NCBI GenBank assembly: GCA_034440615.1
Contig: JAOTOM010004799.1
Coordinates: 124,001-188,000, forward strand
Reading direction: 5' to 3'
Source of the DNA: Ashinkailepas kermadecensis
Taxonomy: Eukaryota; Arthropoda; Thecostraca; Neolepadidae
Length of the DNA stretch: 64,000 nt
The translations under genes were made by a program, and so were the position numbers. The notes beneath the pieces were generated by a model. The model was given only the letters and a program-made list of their open reading frames with translations. It was not told the DNA's origin and ran no database searches. Positions 1 to 10,520 of the stretch are shown piece by piece (position 1 is the stretch's first letter; every line of letters begins with the position of its first letter).

Positions 1-1675
1 TTTTCAAACAATGCAGATTAACCCCGTCCTTCCTGTTAGATCCTCACACCCCGTCTCGTGGAGGGGAGGTCCTTGTATGATCCCCTCTAAATCTCAAACT
101 ACGAAACGAAGTTGGTGTCATCGGAAAAAGCTTGACGAGTAGGGTCCGAAACTACCCCCAAGATGTTGTCCCTACAAAAGTGACGTCACTAGTGGTCTAT
201 GTGATCACGACTAACATCATATTTTTGGCTCTTGGGAGTTCATTTTGGAGGATATTTTGAAGAAAAAACAATTCGAAATCAGAAAAGGAAGGCGAAATCG
301 ACCATTGTCCTAACATTGCCCACCCAAACAAATATCAACATTTTAATTTTCCGATATTTTCAAACATTTGGGCTTTCCAATTTTCTGTGTTTTTTTGTAA
401 TGGATAGAGCAAACCCGCAAAACGTTGTTTTAAGTCAACTTTCCCCTTAAAAATGCGTACTTTATCCAAAATCTTCGATTTTAGGCCCTAATGGGCAAAT
501 ATGCAGACCTAATACGCCATCAAAAACTGAAGAAAAAAAATATTCTTGTGCGTTTCATTGCATCCCTAAAGATAAGCAAATGCTGAAAGTTGCATTCCAA
601 TATCTTTATCGGTTAAAGCATGACGACTGGTTGAACTTTTTGATAAGTGACCCCATGTGACCTTGAATAACTCGTTGACTAGATGACCTAACTTCAAAAT
701 TTTCACACAATACGCCAAATTGATGTGGGGAAAAGATGTGAAAATTTGGGCGCACTGCCGCGCGACGTTTTTTCGCTATCCACGGAAAATCTGAAGGGAA
801 GGGGGGGGCATAAAAGATCCCTGAGACAGCGCGGCTTACGTGTGATGAAGCAATTTAAGACAGGCCTAATAGTGCCCAAATGCCATTTTTGTGGACCACC
901 ACAGACGACACCATATCGGAGACATGTTGACTGACAAAATCGCCGTCATCCTGCGATGAGATGCTACGACGAAGACTGGCGATGACCACGACGAAAACAT
1001 TTGCCATATTGCACAGTTCGTAAACACATGCACACGTACGCACGAGCGAGCATGCATGCACCTTGCATTTTTAACAGGGCGCCATTAATCACGCGACGTT
1101 TTTCCAAAAGTCGTTTTGGAGCGGCGGTTGTGCTCGTTGTTTGGCGGGACATTGGCGGTAGTTGTGAACCACGTGCGAGCGATCCGGCTCCAGAGCGGTT
1201 TTCTTGTAAGCCTCCTGGAAACAACCCTGTTTTTCTGCCTTCCATTTTCGGCTGAGTTTAGCTTTGCATGCATGCGTTTGTTTGTTTCCGCTTAGTGACA
1301 CCTCAAGTAGCTATCGCAGCTGGAACATCACATGGACATTCTGATTCCTTGTAGTTGGTACTGTATGTATGCATATGGAATTTCTGATACCTAACCAAGC
1401 TGACTCAGCTGTTATTTCCCATCGTAACTGATGACGACTTGCTGTCATCACTTACAAGCAGCTATTTTCTCTCATTGGTTCTACATGGGCGACGTAAAAG
1501 CAGATGCCAAAACACAAGGGAACGTTTTTCATACCGAAGTTATGCTAAGACGGATCTGTCTTACGTTCTAAGGGCACCTTCTAATCTTCTTAGATACTAA
1601 GCTATGCTAATCTATGCTTAGTATTTGTGTCAACTTCTGCCTGCATGTAAGCTGTGTACAAGTCACGCGGACCCG
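1..1675. other. Upstream non-coding stretch
   Basis: No coding exon, RNA gene or recognisable transposon is visible. The only open frames are short and carry no known motif. An isolated palindromic CRE-like octamer TGACGTCA lies at 181-188. The stretch may hold distal control elements of the gene starting at 2030, but nothing in it shows this directly. Confidence 0.5.
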
Positions 1676-1750
1676 CTGGCACCATGCATGGTGGGTTGCG
1701 GACCCGGTGACGTCATGCATGGTGGGTTGCGGACACGGTGACGTCATGCA
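1676..1750 (+). promoter_or_regulatory. Duplicated CRE-like promoter element
   Basis: A 31-bp unit is repeated in tandem. Each copy carries the motif CATGCATGGTGGGTTGCGGA and ends in the full palindrome TGACGTCA, at 1708-1715 and 1739-1746. TGACGTCA is the consensus site for CREB/ATF factors. The pair lies about 290 bp upstream of the sFRP-like start codon at the edge of a CpG-rich segment, so a proximal promoter role is plausible. This is inferred from position and motif only. Confidence 0.4.
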
Positions 1751-1789
1751 TGACCGTCATTGTCGTCATACAAGGTCGCTCCGGATGGC

Positions 1790-2029
1790 TGAACCTGCGG
1801 GTATTCCCGGCGGACACACAGATGGGCCGTCCGATAACTCTCCCCGGCACGCCGGCCGGCCGAGTCAGCAGCAGCGGGGCGCCGGGCGCCGCGCGCCGCG
1901 CCAGTGGATCGCGTGCCGGCGCTCAGTGACCACCGCCGCCTCCCGGTGGTGACGGCAGAGCATTCGCATCGCCCGCACCAGTCGCGCAGCAGCAGCGCAG
2001 CGCAGCGCAGCGCAGCGCAGGCGGCCACG
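1790..2029 (+). promoter_or_regulatory. CpG-rich promoter or 5' leader with GCGCA repeats
   Basis: Base composition rises sharply in G+C and CpG compared with the flanks. Just upstream of the start codon at 2030 lies a short array of the pentamer GCGCA (about 1990-2020). No clear TATA box is visible. It reads as the promoter and 5' untranslated leader of the sFRP-like gene; the transcription start cannot be placed. Confidence 0.45.
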
Positions 2030-2453
2030 ATGCACGTCCTCGCGGCGTGTCTGCTGGTGGCCGCCGTGCCGGCGACGCTCGCGCGCGACTGCGAGAAGCT
2101 CAAGGTGCCGTTCTGCGCCGGTATGCCGTACGAGCAGACGCGGCTGCCCAACCTCTACGGCCACCAGACGCAGGGCGAGGTGACCCTGGCGCTGGAGCCG
2201 CTGTCAGCGCTGCAGCAGTCCGGCTGCTTCAGCCACTACTCGTTCGTGTTGTGCGCCGCGCTGGCGCCGCCCTGCCTGCAGGACGTGGCGTCCACGCCGG
2301 CGCCGTGCCGCCACGTGTGCGAGAGAGCGCGCGACAGGTGCTACGGCCTGCTGCTCAGGCAGAACGCCACCCAGTCGTGGCCCGACTGCGACACGCTGCC
2401 TCAGGAGTCGGCCGACCCACTCTGTCTGTCGCCCACCTCTCTGACGCCTCGAG
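2030..2453 (+). CDS. sFRP-like gene exon 1: signal peptide and Frizzled cysteine-rich domain
   Basis: This exon encodes a predicted secreted Wnt-binding protein. Residues 1-18 form a hydrophobic signal peptide with likely cleavage after Ala18. Residues 21-132 are a complete Frizzled cysteine-rich domain with all ten cysteines at 21, 29, 66, 75, 82, 93, 97, 104, 120 and 132. The conserved PNLYGH stretch follows the third part of the YxxT motif near residue 34. One N-glycosylation site is seen (Asn112-Ala-Thr). The start is the ATG at 2030, which has A at -3 and lies directly before the signal peptide. The exon ends at 2453 in phase 1 before the donor GTGAGC. In this family the domain binds Wnt ligands outside the cell and, without a membrane anchor, usually antagonises or carries them. 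The following netrin-like exons separate it from true Frizzled receptors. Confidence 0.88.
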
Positions 2454-2890
2454 GTGAGCAGCTCAACGGCGATGCATCGCCTCTTCGGTGGGCAGCTTGG
2501 TGACACTGCATCGCGTCTGCATTAGGTGAGCAGCTTAGTGGCACTGCACCACGTCTGAGGTGAGCAGCTTAGTGACACTGCATCACGTCTGAGGTGGGCA
2601 GCTTAGTGACACTGCTTCACCTCTGAGGTGGGCAGCTTAGCGGCTTAGTGGCACTATTACGTCTGAAGTGAGGTCAGCGATACTGCATCACGTCTTAGGT
2701 GATGCAGTAGGCCAGTGGCACCGCATCACGTCTCAGGTGATGCAGTAGGCCAGTGGCACCGCATCACGTCTCAGGTGATGCAGTAGGCCAGTGGCACCGC
2801 ATCACGTCTCGGGTGGAGTCAGCTGCACTGTATAGCGTTTCAGGGCTGTAGGCCAGTTGCATACGTCATGTCTGAAGGTAAGCTGTTTAT
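2454..2890 (+). repeat. Minisatellite beginning at the exon 1 splice donor (30-38 bp unit)
   Basis: Eleven or so imperfect units run directly from the splice donor. Early units have the form GGTGAGCAGCTTAGTG followed by CACTGCATCACGTCTGA; later ones change to GGTGATGCAGTAGGCCAGTG with the same end. Each early unit therefore repeats the donor-like string GGTGAG or GGTGGG. The first unit is the functional donor itself. Confidence 0.85.
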
Positions 2891-4238
2891 TTTCTAACAC
2901 TCTCAGAAAGTCAAAAGTCAGTAAATAATCCTAACATGTGTACCCTTCTCCTGTTGGACGTGACTAGCTATCACCGATTAGTTGCGCAGTTGCCGAGTTC
3001 ATAGCAATTGGTCCTCAGTTTGCTGTGACCTGTGGTATGAAGCAAATAGATAGGGAAGGTAACGATATCAAATGGACATCCAGGAAAGCCGTGGTAAGTC
3101 CTTGATTGTTACCATACAACAAGTTCCCTATTCTATTGAATATTTTGCATCTTTCCATGGCTGAATTCGATATTGCATTTTGTTTTTCCGCAAGCAAATA
3201 AAATAGAATAGCGTTAGCTTGCCAAAGGCATCACTGATGCAGTGCGATGCCAATAGTAGTCGCAGTGTAGTATTAATACTACACTGCTGACCATCCAGCT
3301 ATTCACTTACGGATTGAGCCACTTCACCATCGCATTGAGCCGCTTCACCAGCGAATTTTAGCCGCTTCACCAGCGCATTCAGCCGCTTCACTAGCACAGG
3401 AAGCAAGACGCGTCTGGAAGGATCCAGTCAAACCCAGGCGACTACAAAAGCAGCAATTGTTTCAGCAATGTCAAACACCAGGCATACTTGGATTGTTCTA
3501 GGCTTGATAAGTGCATACAATATACTGTTGCAATGTGCTTAGCATTCGAGACGGCTGCGAAGCGTTGCTTCACGTTGGTGGGTTTACAGTGGGATGAAAT
3601 ATGGCTGAAATGTATCCATCTCTACCCTTGGATCGGTCACATCAATGCGCTGTGTTGTCTAGGCCGTAGAGTAGTCAAGGTGAAGGTCAGGACACGGGAG
3701 CATTCATGTCTTCGCAGGAGGGATGGGAATACAATCCAAAAAAGTCAAGTTCACCATAATGGCAAGAAGTGAATGGAAGTATTCGAGAGAAATAACTTAA
3801 TAGCGCAATATTGAGTACACAAATCCACGTGCCATAGGCATTTAGAAGGGGTAGAAAAACTTCCCAGTTTTTTTATATCTAGAGAGTACACCCATAGCCA
3901 GGGGAGGTCTGCCTCACATGCCATTGAAGGAGGTTGCGAACATTAGCACCTATTTCCTGTATTAGGAGATAATAAATATTCCTGGACATTTTTCCTCTAC
4001 GTCTTGGATGTCCCTTCCTTGGAAGGTAACCTACCAATTTCTCCCTCACCCACTACACCTATCGAAGCACACCAGACCAAATCAAACTTGAGACTGATCG
4101 ACCGACTTCCCAATCATCTTGTCCAAGTGTTAAGTTCCAACCTTGTTACCGCTAACCAGCTGGTGATGGACTTCTGAGCTAGATGTCTTTGTGTTTGTTT
4201 ATATGCGTGCTGGCTTCCAACATATGCTTAGGTATATA

Positions 4239-4240
<2 letters not shown>
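2891..4240. other. Intron 1 sequence with a small 22-bp tandem array
   Basis: This is intronic DNA of the sFRP-like gene with no recognisable coding content. Around 3316-3396 there are four copies of a 22-bp unit containing AGCCGCTTCACCAGCG. The open frame at 3488-3772 has no family features and I treat it as chance. Confidence 0.5.
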
Positions 4241-4324
<84 letters not shown>

Positions 4325-4369
4325 ATGCAAGTATATATATACATACATCTATATATATATATATATATT
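4241..4369. repeat. (TA)n microsatellite
   Basis: A long run of alternating TA with a few TG interruptions. It creates false Tyr-Ile open frames on both strands. Confidence 0.95.
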
Positions 4370-4559
4370 TGCACAGGCTACATAACGGATGATTAGCTGC
4401 AATCTGGACGAAATGAGTAGTGGCGTGATGTTGTCTTATGTGAGGATACGGACATAGCATCGTTTTGAAGCTCAGACACAGTATAATTCGGGCCTTTAGT
4501 GCAGTACTGTTGAAGGGTCCCTGCGGTCGGCTAGGTGCATGCACACGGGGAGTACCATG

Positions 4560-5380
4560 ATCTTTTTTTCGCGGTACCTCCGTTTCCAGAGATTTGATAA
4601 CGCTCTGCATCCGCAAGATCAGCTGGCGTTCATACTTCGCCTGCCAGTCGTCCTTGTACATCGCTTGCCTCAGAATACCCCACATGTCAATAATTACTCG
4701 AATATGTGGGAAATTGGGTGGGTTGTCTGACTTGCTCACGTAGTGGATTATCGACGAGTTTCAACTCCTCGAAGCGTTTCATGGCTTCACTAGTGTAGTG
4801 AGCCGGGGCCAGGTCGGGTCACAGAACATAGTCTCTATCGCGATGCTTGGAAGCCAAAAATGGAGCTCGGGCGGCTCTAGTATGTAAAACGTTTGACCAG
4901 CGGTGGCCATGCTCTTGAAGAACACTTGGTTAGTTATTTCTCGAGAGAACTTACGGTCACCACAACCACAACCTTCCTCGGTAACTTCTCCCGAACCTTG
5001 CCCTCACTTAATCTGGGACATCGCCATCTTGCCTAATGTAGAATCCCATGTTGCCAGGCATCTCGCTCCCAGTAGAGTAGACTTCGACGTTGAATACGGC
5101 CTCGCGCCCACCTGTACCCAGCATTAGTTCACGGGAGAGGTGGAGTATCCTGGTTTTCTGAGACTTTTTGCTTGTCTGTCGCTTGAGGTGCTTTTTGTTT
5201 CCTCCAGTACTTGGAACCAGCTTCTTTTAGAACCCTAAAACAAGCGTTTGGCTAGACCTGAATCCTCTGGGAACGATCCGCTGGGACACACCCACCTTGT
5301 GCTTCATCGTCTTCACCAGCATCCTCTTTCGTGTTTCGATCATTTTGACGGCGGATTGTCCTTTCCCTCTGTGCTTAGCA
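4560..5380 (-). pseudogene. Tc1/mariner-type transposase relic
   Basis: Read on the minus strand, broken frames match a Tc1/mariner transposase from the DNA-binding region to the C-terminus. The N-terminal part shows TMKHKVGVSQRIV, a helix-turn-helix region, near 5290. The middle has DLAPAHYTSEAMKRFEEL near 4790. The C-terminal part has NPPNFPHIRVIIDMWGILRQ at about 4680-4720, matching the family pattern in which a proline-rich stretch precedes the last acidic residue. Several stops and frameshifts interrupt it, so it is dead. No terminal inverted repeats were found by eye. It sits in intron 1, opposite to the host gene. Confidence 0.72.
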
Positions 5381-5589
5381 CCTTCTCTTTCTCCCACACG
5401 CTTTATTTTGGAGAAAAAGTGCTCCTTGCAAGTTCCATTATCATGAAATGGCTTTTAAGTCGTGACTTTGGCTTATCGGAATGTTTTTGTATACAATCAG
5501 CAATCAGCTGGCGAATCTGATGACGTGGCAGGGACGAGAAGTGCGGGATCGCCCAGATCCCGTCAGCTGCGACAGGCGCGACAGCAGGT

Positions 5590-6085
5590 CGCAGCCTGCA
5601 CCGCCGCCCGCTCACTGTAGACGTCTGAGGAGACTCCAGCAGACCGTCCAGCACTGCCGCCCGCTCACTGTAGACGTCTGAGGAGACTCCAGCAGACCGT
5701 CCAGCACCGCCGCCCGCTCACTGTAGACGTCTGAGGAGACTCCAGCAGACCGTCCAGCACTGCCGCCCGCTCACTGTAGACGTCTGAGGAGACTCCAGCA
5801 GACCGTCCAGCACCGCCGCCCGCTCACTGTAGACGTCTGAGGAGACTCCAGCAGACCGTCCAGCACTGCCGCCCGCTCACTGTAGACGTCTGAGGAGACT
5901 CCAGCAGACCGTTCAGCACTGCCGCCCGCTCACTGTAGACGTCTGAGGAGACTCCAGCAGACCGTTCAGCACTGCCGCCCGCTCACTGTAGACGTCTGAG
6001 GAGACTCCAGCAGACCGTCCAGCACTGCCGCCCGCTCACTGTAGACGTCTGAGGAGACTCCAGCAGACCGTCCAGCACTGTCGCC
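5590..6085 (+). repeat. 53-bp minisatellite, about 10 copies
   Basis: The unit begins GCCGCCCGCTCACTGTAGAC and continues through GTCTGAGGAGACTCCAGCAG. Spacing between copies is exactly 53 bp where I measured it (for example 5656 to 5709), and the copies are very similar. It lies directly upstream of the endonuclease relic that starts near 6085. Confidence 0.93.
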
Positions 6086-6142
6086 CTGCTGGAAGGAACG
6101 GGACGGGAGTGACCTCACCAACATCACTGTCTCGAAGCGTAA

Positions 6143-6508
6143 CATTGGTCACATCAACATCCAGTCGCTGACTTCTAAGACTGGTCACATCAACGCCCAG
6201 TCGCTGAATTCTAAGACTGGTCACATCAACGCCCAGTCGCTGAATCCTAACACTGGTCACACCAACGCCCAGTCGCTGACTCCTAACATTGGTCACATCA
6301 ACGCCCAGTCGCTGATTCCTAAGACTGGTCACATCAACGCCCGGTCGCTGACTCCTAACATTGGTCACACCAACGCCCAGTCCTGACTCCTAACATTGGT
6401 CACACCAACGCCCAGTCGCTGACTCCTAACATTTGTCACACCAACGCCCAGTCGCTGACTCCTAACATTGGTCACACCAACGCCCAGTCGCTGACTCCTA
6501 ACATTGGT
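6143..6508 (+). repeat. 36-bp minisatellite inside the endonuclease relic
   Basis: About ten copies of a 36-bp unit such as GGTCACACCAACGCCCAGTC plus 16 more bases. 36 bp is 12 codons, and in the endonuclease frame the unit reads NIGHTNAQSLTP again and again, which is the first conserved endonuclease motif. One copy near 6370-6385 has lost a base and breaks the frame. Confidence 0.93.
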
Positions 6509-6725
6509 CCAGTGAATGATCTGCTCCGTCACCAGCGGCTGGGCATTGTGCGTGTCCCAGGCCTGGCTGACGCCGGACGCACTGTTATAATGTCCGTGTC
6601 CCCTGACAACAGCATAGTTAGGCGGGACCGCGAGAGACCAAGCTCTGGCCGCAGTGTCCGTGAAGGAGGCGTCACTGTCATCCACAGGAATAACATCAAA
6701 TGTCAGCCAGTCCAGATGCCAGTGA

Positions 6726-6925
6726 GCTACCTGCTGGAGTCGCTCTGGCTGTCTGCCGCCAGAGAAGGCAGCCGGTCCGTTATCGCTGGAGTGACCTGCT
6801 GGAGTCGCTCTGGCTGTCTGCCGCCAGAGAAGGCAGCCGGTCCGCTATCGCTGGAGCGACCTGCTGGAGTCGCTCTGGCTGTCTGCCGCCAGAGCAGGCA
6901 ACTGGTCCGCTATCGCTGGAGTAAC
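6726..6925 (+). repeat. 65-bp minisatellite inside the endonuclease relic, 3 copies
   Basis: Three copies of a 65-bp unit starting CTGCTGGAGTCGCTCTGGCT. The encoded stretch LWLSAAREGSRS is part of the endonuclease. 65 is not a multiple of three, so every added copy shifts the frame. Confidence 0.9.
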
Positions 6926-7351
6926 CTATTGCCCCCCCCAGCGGTCTGTTCGTCCAGCTGTGGAAGACCTTCAGAAGCATCTGCGGACGGCGCTGACTAA
7001 AGAGAAGCCCCGGTATCTGTTTGGTGATTGCAATATCAATACTGCAGACCGTAGTGCTTCTGATGCGGCACTCGACGCAGCTGCACTGACAGAGCTGAGC
7101 CTGATGCAGCTAGTCTCGAACAGCCCGCACGTCGCATCCCGAGGCCTGCTCCTCTGAGCCACGTCATCACGAACCAGAGTGGCCCATCAGCCAGAATAGG
7201 AACCGAGGTTCTCATCACCTCAATCAGCAATCACCAGCCGGTGGTCGTCGAGTCCCTGTTGACAGAGCCGGAGTCATGCTATCACCTACATCCCTCGGAA
7301 ATAGGACGCAGCTGAGCGGGAAGCCGTCCACCGAGATTTCATTGCATCGGA

Positions 7352-7420
7352 CTACAGCATGCTGTAGCGCTTTAGTCCGATATATATGTTCGTCGCGAAC
7401 ATATATAGCGCATATGTTCG
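7352..7420. repeat. Clustered perfect hairpins
   Basis: Arms TATATATGTTCG (7381-7392) and CGAACATATATA (7396-7407) pair perfectly over a 3-base loop. A related third copy, CATATGTTCGCGAC, follows at once. The palindrome CTACAGCATGCTGTAG lies just upstream at 7352-7367. Function unknown. Confidence 0.8.
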
Positions 7421-7867
7421 CGACGTAGGCAAAATTGTGGCTACAATATTGTGACATTGTATGGAGATGTCGGGAATCGTGATGGACCACCGCTACTCAA
7501 GTCACACGCGAACGCCAACAGCTGACTGCCCCTGGATTACTCAGGACCCAGCTCTCATAGAAGCAATGGCGACAAAGCCCGGCTAGCCTGGATCAGCCCC
7601 CGCACACCCGATGCACAGGCCGACTGCTCCAGCCGGAGAAACACGGTGACTAGTCCGGGCGAGGAAGGGATTCCTCGGCAGCCACAAAAACAAACATAAA
7701 AAGCTGTTCCGTCGTTGGAGGCACACCTCACACAGGCAGTCAAGCTGCTGGGCGTCTTCGTAGTCCCCGTTCTATATAAAATAAGAATTATCTCTATCCT
7801 TCGCTCTATCTGATCCGCGTCACTCTATCTGTCTCTCTATCTGCATCTCTGTTTCTCTGTCTCTCTG

Positions 7868-8031
7868 TTGGTTGGTCATTGGTTTTTACGACACGTCGAC
7901 CGTTGAGTCATATAGCGTCGCCAATCTCTCACGCCGATTGGTCGCGGGCGAAGAGTAGCGACAGGTGAGATTCGAACCCGCAATCTTTCGATTGCGAGAC
8001 GAGCATCTTACCCCTAGACCACTCGTCCCCC
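7868..8031 (-). mobile_element. tRNA-derived SINE, copy 1
   Basis: On the minus strand the element opens with a tRNA-like head: an A box TGGTCTAGGGGT (8011-8022 region) and a B box GGGTTCGAATCTC (7967-7979). An unrelated body containing GCGTGAGAGATTGGCGACGC follows, then ACGACACGTCGACCGTTGAG-like sequence read from the other strand, and a tail rich in (AACC). It is inserted in CT-rich simple sequence. Two other copies occur at 41445-41617 and 57803-57888, which defines the family within this window. The head would supply the internal RNA polymerase III promoter. Confidence 0.82.
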
Positions 8032-8114
8032 ATCTCTCTGTCTCTCTGTCTCTCTGTCTCTCTGTCTCTCTCTCTCTCTCTGTCTCTCTGTCTCTCTGTC
8101 TCTCTGTCTCTCTG

Positions 8115-8157
<43 letters not shown>

Positions 8158-8158
8158 G

Positions 8159-8189
<31 letters not shown>

Positions 8190-8303
8190 GTCTCTCTGTC
8201 TCTCTGTCTCTCTCTGTCTCTCTCTCTGTCTCTGTCTCTGTCTCTGTCTCTGTCTCTGTCTCTGTCTCTGTCTCTGTCTCTGTCTCTGTCTCTGTCTCTC
8301 TCT
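8032..8303. repeat. (CTCTGT)n simple repeat
   Basis: A pyrimidine-strand array mixing CTCTCTGT and CTCTGT units. It generates long Ser-Leu and Arg-Asp-Arg open frames on both strands that I do not regard as genes. Confidence 0.95.
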
Positions 8304-8312
8304 CCCCGACCG

Positions 8313-9105
8313 ATTAGGGCAGTCACTGGTCCCATCCCATCCCGGTACAAGGACATTGTTATCAAATCCTACATACACTGTGCACTTAAACACAGCTCCA
8401 CATGGCATAATATGCATCACGAACTAAAACAAGTAAAACAAACACTGACAAATAACAACTATCCGATATCACGCATAGTCCAGCTAATACCGATTGCCAT
8501 CACAAAACACCTCGGCACAAAACAAATCAGCACAAAAGACAGCGACACCCACCACTTGTACTACAGAAACACAATGACAACAGGATACAAACAAGATGAA
8601 ACGGCACTCAGAAACATTATTCGGAGAAACTGCAAAACCACAAAACCAGCAGACAAAATCAAATTGAGCATATACTACAACAGCCCAACTAGAGAATCAA
8701 CACTGATGAAAAACAATACCGCACATGACCCATCACCACTCAAACAAACAAATAATCTGTTATACCACTACAATTCTTCTGATCTGATATAACACCACAC
8801 TCTTACCTCACAGTGGATACATCGGGAAAACAACCACTACACTCAGTCGAAGACTCACAATGCACCTACAAAACGGCGGGCCACTCTCTCATACACACGA
8901 ACACCACAACACAGCGCTGACAAAGAAATTACTAGTAGAAAACACTAAAATACTCGCAACCACCCACAACAAACGACGTCTCAGAGGCAATATAGACGTC
9001 TTAGAGGCAATATTGCCTTAGAGGCAATATACATCAGACACATCGATGCAGCCATCAACAAACAAATCAACGCGCGTGGAACACTGAAACTCTACGATGG
9101 GCAGC
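8313..9105 (+). pseudogene. Penelope-like element relic: C-terminus with GIY-YIG endonuclease
   Basis: Frames here match the end of a Penelope-like retroelement. The first part, in one frame to 8792, has SRYKDIVIKSYIHCALKHSS and LKQVKQTLTNNNYP, typical of the region after the reverse transcriptase. After a frame change come TTTTLSRRLTMHLQNGG, HNTALTKKLLVENTKILATT and NKRRLRGNIDVLEAIYIRHI, characteristic of the GIY-YIG endonuclease in this class. Stops and frameshifts show it is inactive. The element is 5' truncated against the simple repeat and ends near a run of 19 cytosines. Confidence 0.75.
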
Positions 9106-9109
9106 CCCG

Positions 9110-9128
9110 CCCCCCCCCCCCCCCCCCC
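9110..9128. repeat. Homopolymer of 19 C
   Basis: An uninterrupted cytosine run just after the Penelope-like coding relic. Length may be affected by sequencing error. Confidence 0.85.
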
Positions 9129-9790
9129 TCCCACAGTGACGTGTCTTGCAGTGTAATACCGGAAATGTAAATTTCCAGTACTTCCAGCGCCCACTCACAT
9201 AACGCACGTGAATTGTTACCCAAAACATAAGTATCAAATGTGTATATTTCATCAATGTGACTTTCCCCCCAAGGCCTATCGAGACAGAGTATATTAAAGA
9301 ACTATCGAGACAGGTTGGACAATAACGTCAGCTGCTGGGGTTTCGTTTATCTACATATATGAAGCGTGTGACGATTGTGATCCATATCAGTTTTTTTTAT
9401 ATGTGCGCGCACCAATTGAACCAAATACATTGCAGAATTTTTATGAAAGTAGCTAAATAGTTTTCGCTAAAGCGCTTTCGAAATCCATCGATCAATTGGC
9501 GAATTTGCTTCATGCAAATCAACCGGTTGAAAATCGTATAGGACGCACGTGCTGCCACGCCAGCCAAGCTCCCGTGGAAGGGATTTGTTATGTGAATACA
9601 AATAGAGTTGCGTTTCACGAAAGCTATTATTTATATTGTCACAACAAGTCTGCACTGTAATTGGTGATCTTGGCGCGCGCATAGATAAAAAAACTCATAT
9701 AGATTATAATCGCCGCATGCGTCATATATGTAGCTAAACGACACCCCAGCAGCTGATTGCTATTGCCCAGGGCTGACTTTCCCAACATAC
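9129..9790. other. Intron 1 sequence after the Penelope-like relic
   Basis: No coding content. It may be the 3' untranslated part and terminal repeat of the Penelope-like element, because a hammerhead-like motif follows at its end. I see no direct repeat that would prove this. Confidence 0.35.
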
Positions 9791-9793
9791 CGT

Positions 9794-9821
9794 CTGAAAA
9801 TGTCTTAGGTTAAGACGAAAC
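9794..9821 (+). ncRNA. Possible degenerate hammerhead ribozyme core
   Basis: CTGAAAA (9794-9800) is followed by a perfect hairpin GTCTTA-GGT-TAAGAC (9802-9816) and then GAAAC (9817-9821). This is the order of the hammerhead core: CUGANGA, stem II, GAAA. The G of CUGANGA is A here and one extra base precedes stem II, so activity is doubtful. Penelope-like elements are known to carry hammerheads in their terminal repeats, and a Penelope-like relic lies 700 bp upstream. Confidence 0.35.
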
Positions 9822-9991
9822 GTCGATAAAATACAGAGATGACCTATGTGTTAAATGTACTCTTGCCTATCATGCACTACAGCGAAATACTACACAAACA
9901 CAACGAAGAGACAAGGAGAATAATACGATCAATTGGATCCACAAGCAATAAGATCACCAACGCTGAACTCGCGGTCATATTTAACGAAACA

Positions 9992-10163
<172 letters not shown>

Positions 10164-10520
10164 GCACGGTGTGTGTGAGAGAGAGCCAGTTTATATGGGG
10201 ATGTGTGATTGTGTGTCTAAATTGCGCAGTGTCCGCACTGCACGGTAGCCACTGCACAGGGTGTATGACTGCTAATTATCAGTACCACTGAAGGGCGCGT
10301 TAACTGGGTGGGGGGGGGGGATTTCCCCTTCCCCGACTTTGGACGAGCTTATCATTGACCCGTGAGTTTTGCGTGGGAGGAATCGAATTAAAAATGACTC
10401 TTCCTCTCCCCCTCTACAACTTACAGACGGTTTCCATGCCAATGCTACCACGTCCAATGCTTCATGGTGCATGTAAGGCAAAGTATATCGACCGAGTCCT
10501 GACCGACATTTTATTTACAG

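Larger units (their letters stand above)
6085..7760 (+). pseudogene. CR1-like LINE relic: endonuclease domain and linker, expanded by minisatellites
   Basis: Scattered frames match an apurinic-type endonuclease of a CR1-like non-LTR retrotransposon. In order: SKRNIGHINIQSL (first motif, near 6140), VNDLLRHQRLGIV, SIVRRDRERPSSGRS and VIHRNNIKC (6510-6710), LFGDCNIN (near 7020), SHVITNQSGPSARIGTEV and SNHQPVVVE (7155-7255), then the linker CPWITQDPALIEAM (near 7530). Two tandem arrays sit inside the coding region and stretch it. Frameshifts and stops are frequent. The nuclease would normally nick target DNA to prime reverse transcription; this copy is inactive. The reverse transcriptase part is missing here. 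Confidence 0.75.

Noticed and set aside
4191..4385. Tyr-Ile open frames over TA arrays (also near 10000 and 38000)
   Set aside because: Alternating TA is open in every frame by composition.
7960..8031. A tRNA gene with A and B boxes
   Set aside because: The head continues into a repeated body with AACC tail and recurs at 41445-41617; the acceptor stem does not close. It is a SINE.
7886..8420. Arg-Asp/Arg-Gln-rich minus-strand frames resembling SR-like proteins
   Set aside because: They are translations of the (CTCTGT)n repeat in the SINE flank, with no start or splice context.
7965..8792. A 275-codon + strand open frame through the CT repeat
   Set aside because: Its first half is Ser-Leu translation of a simple repeat. 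Only the second half is real, as Penelope-like sequence.
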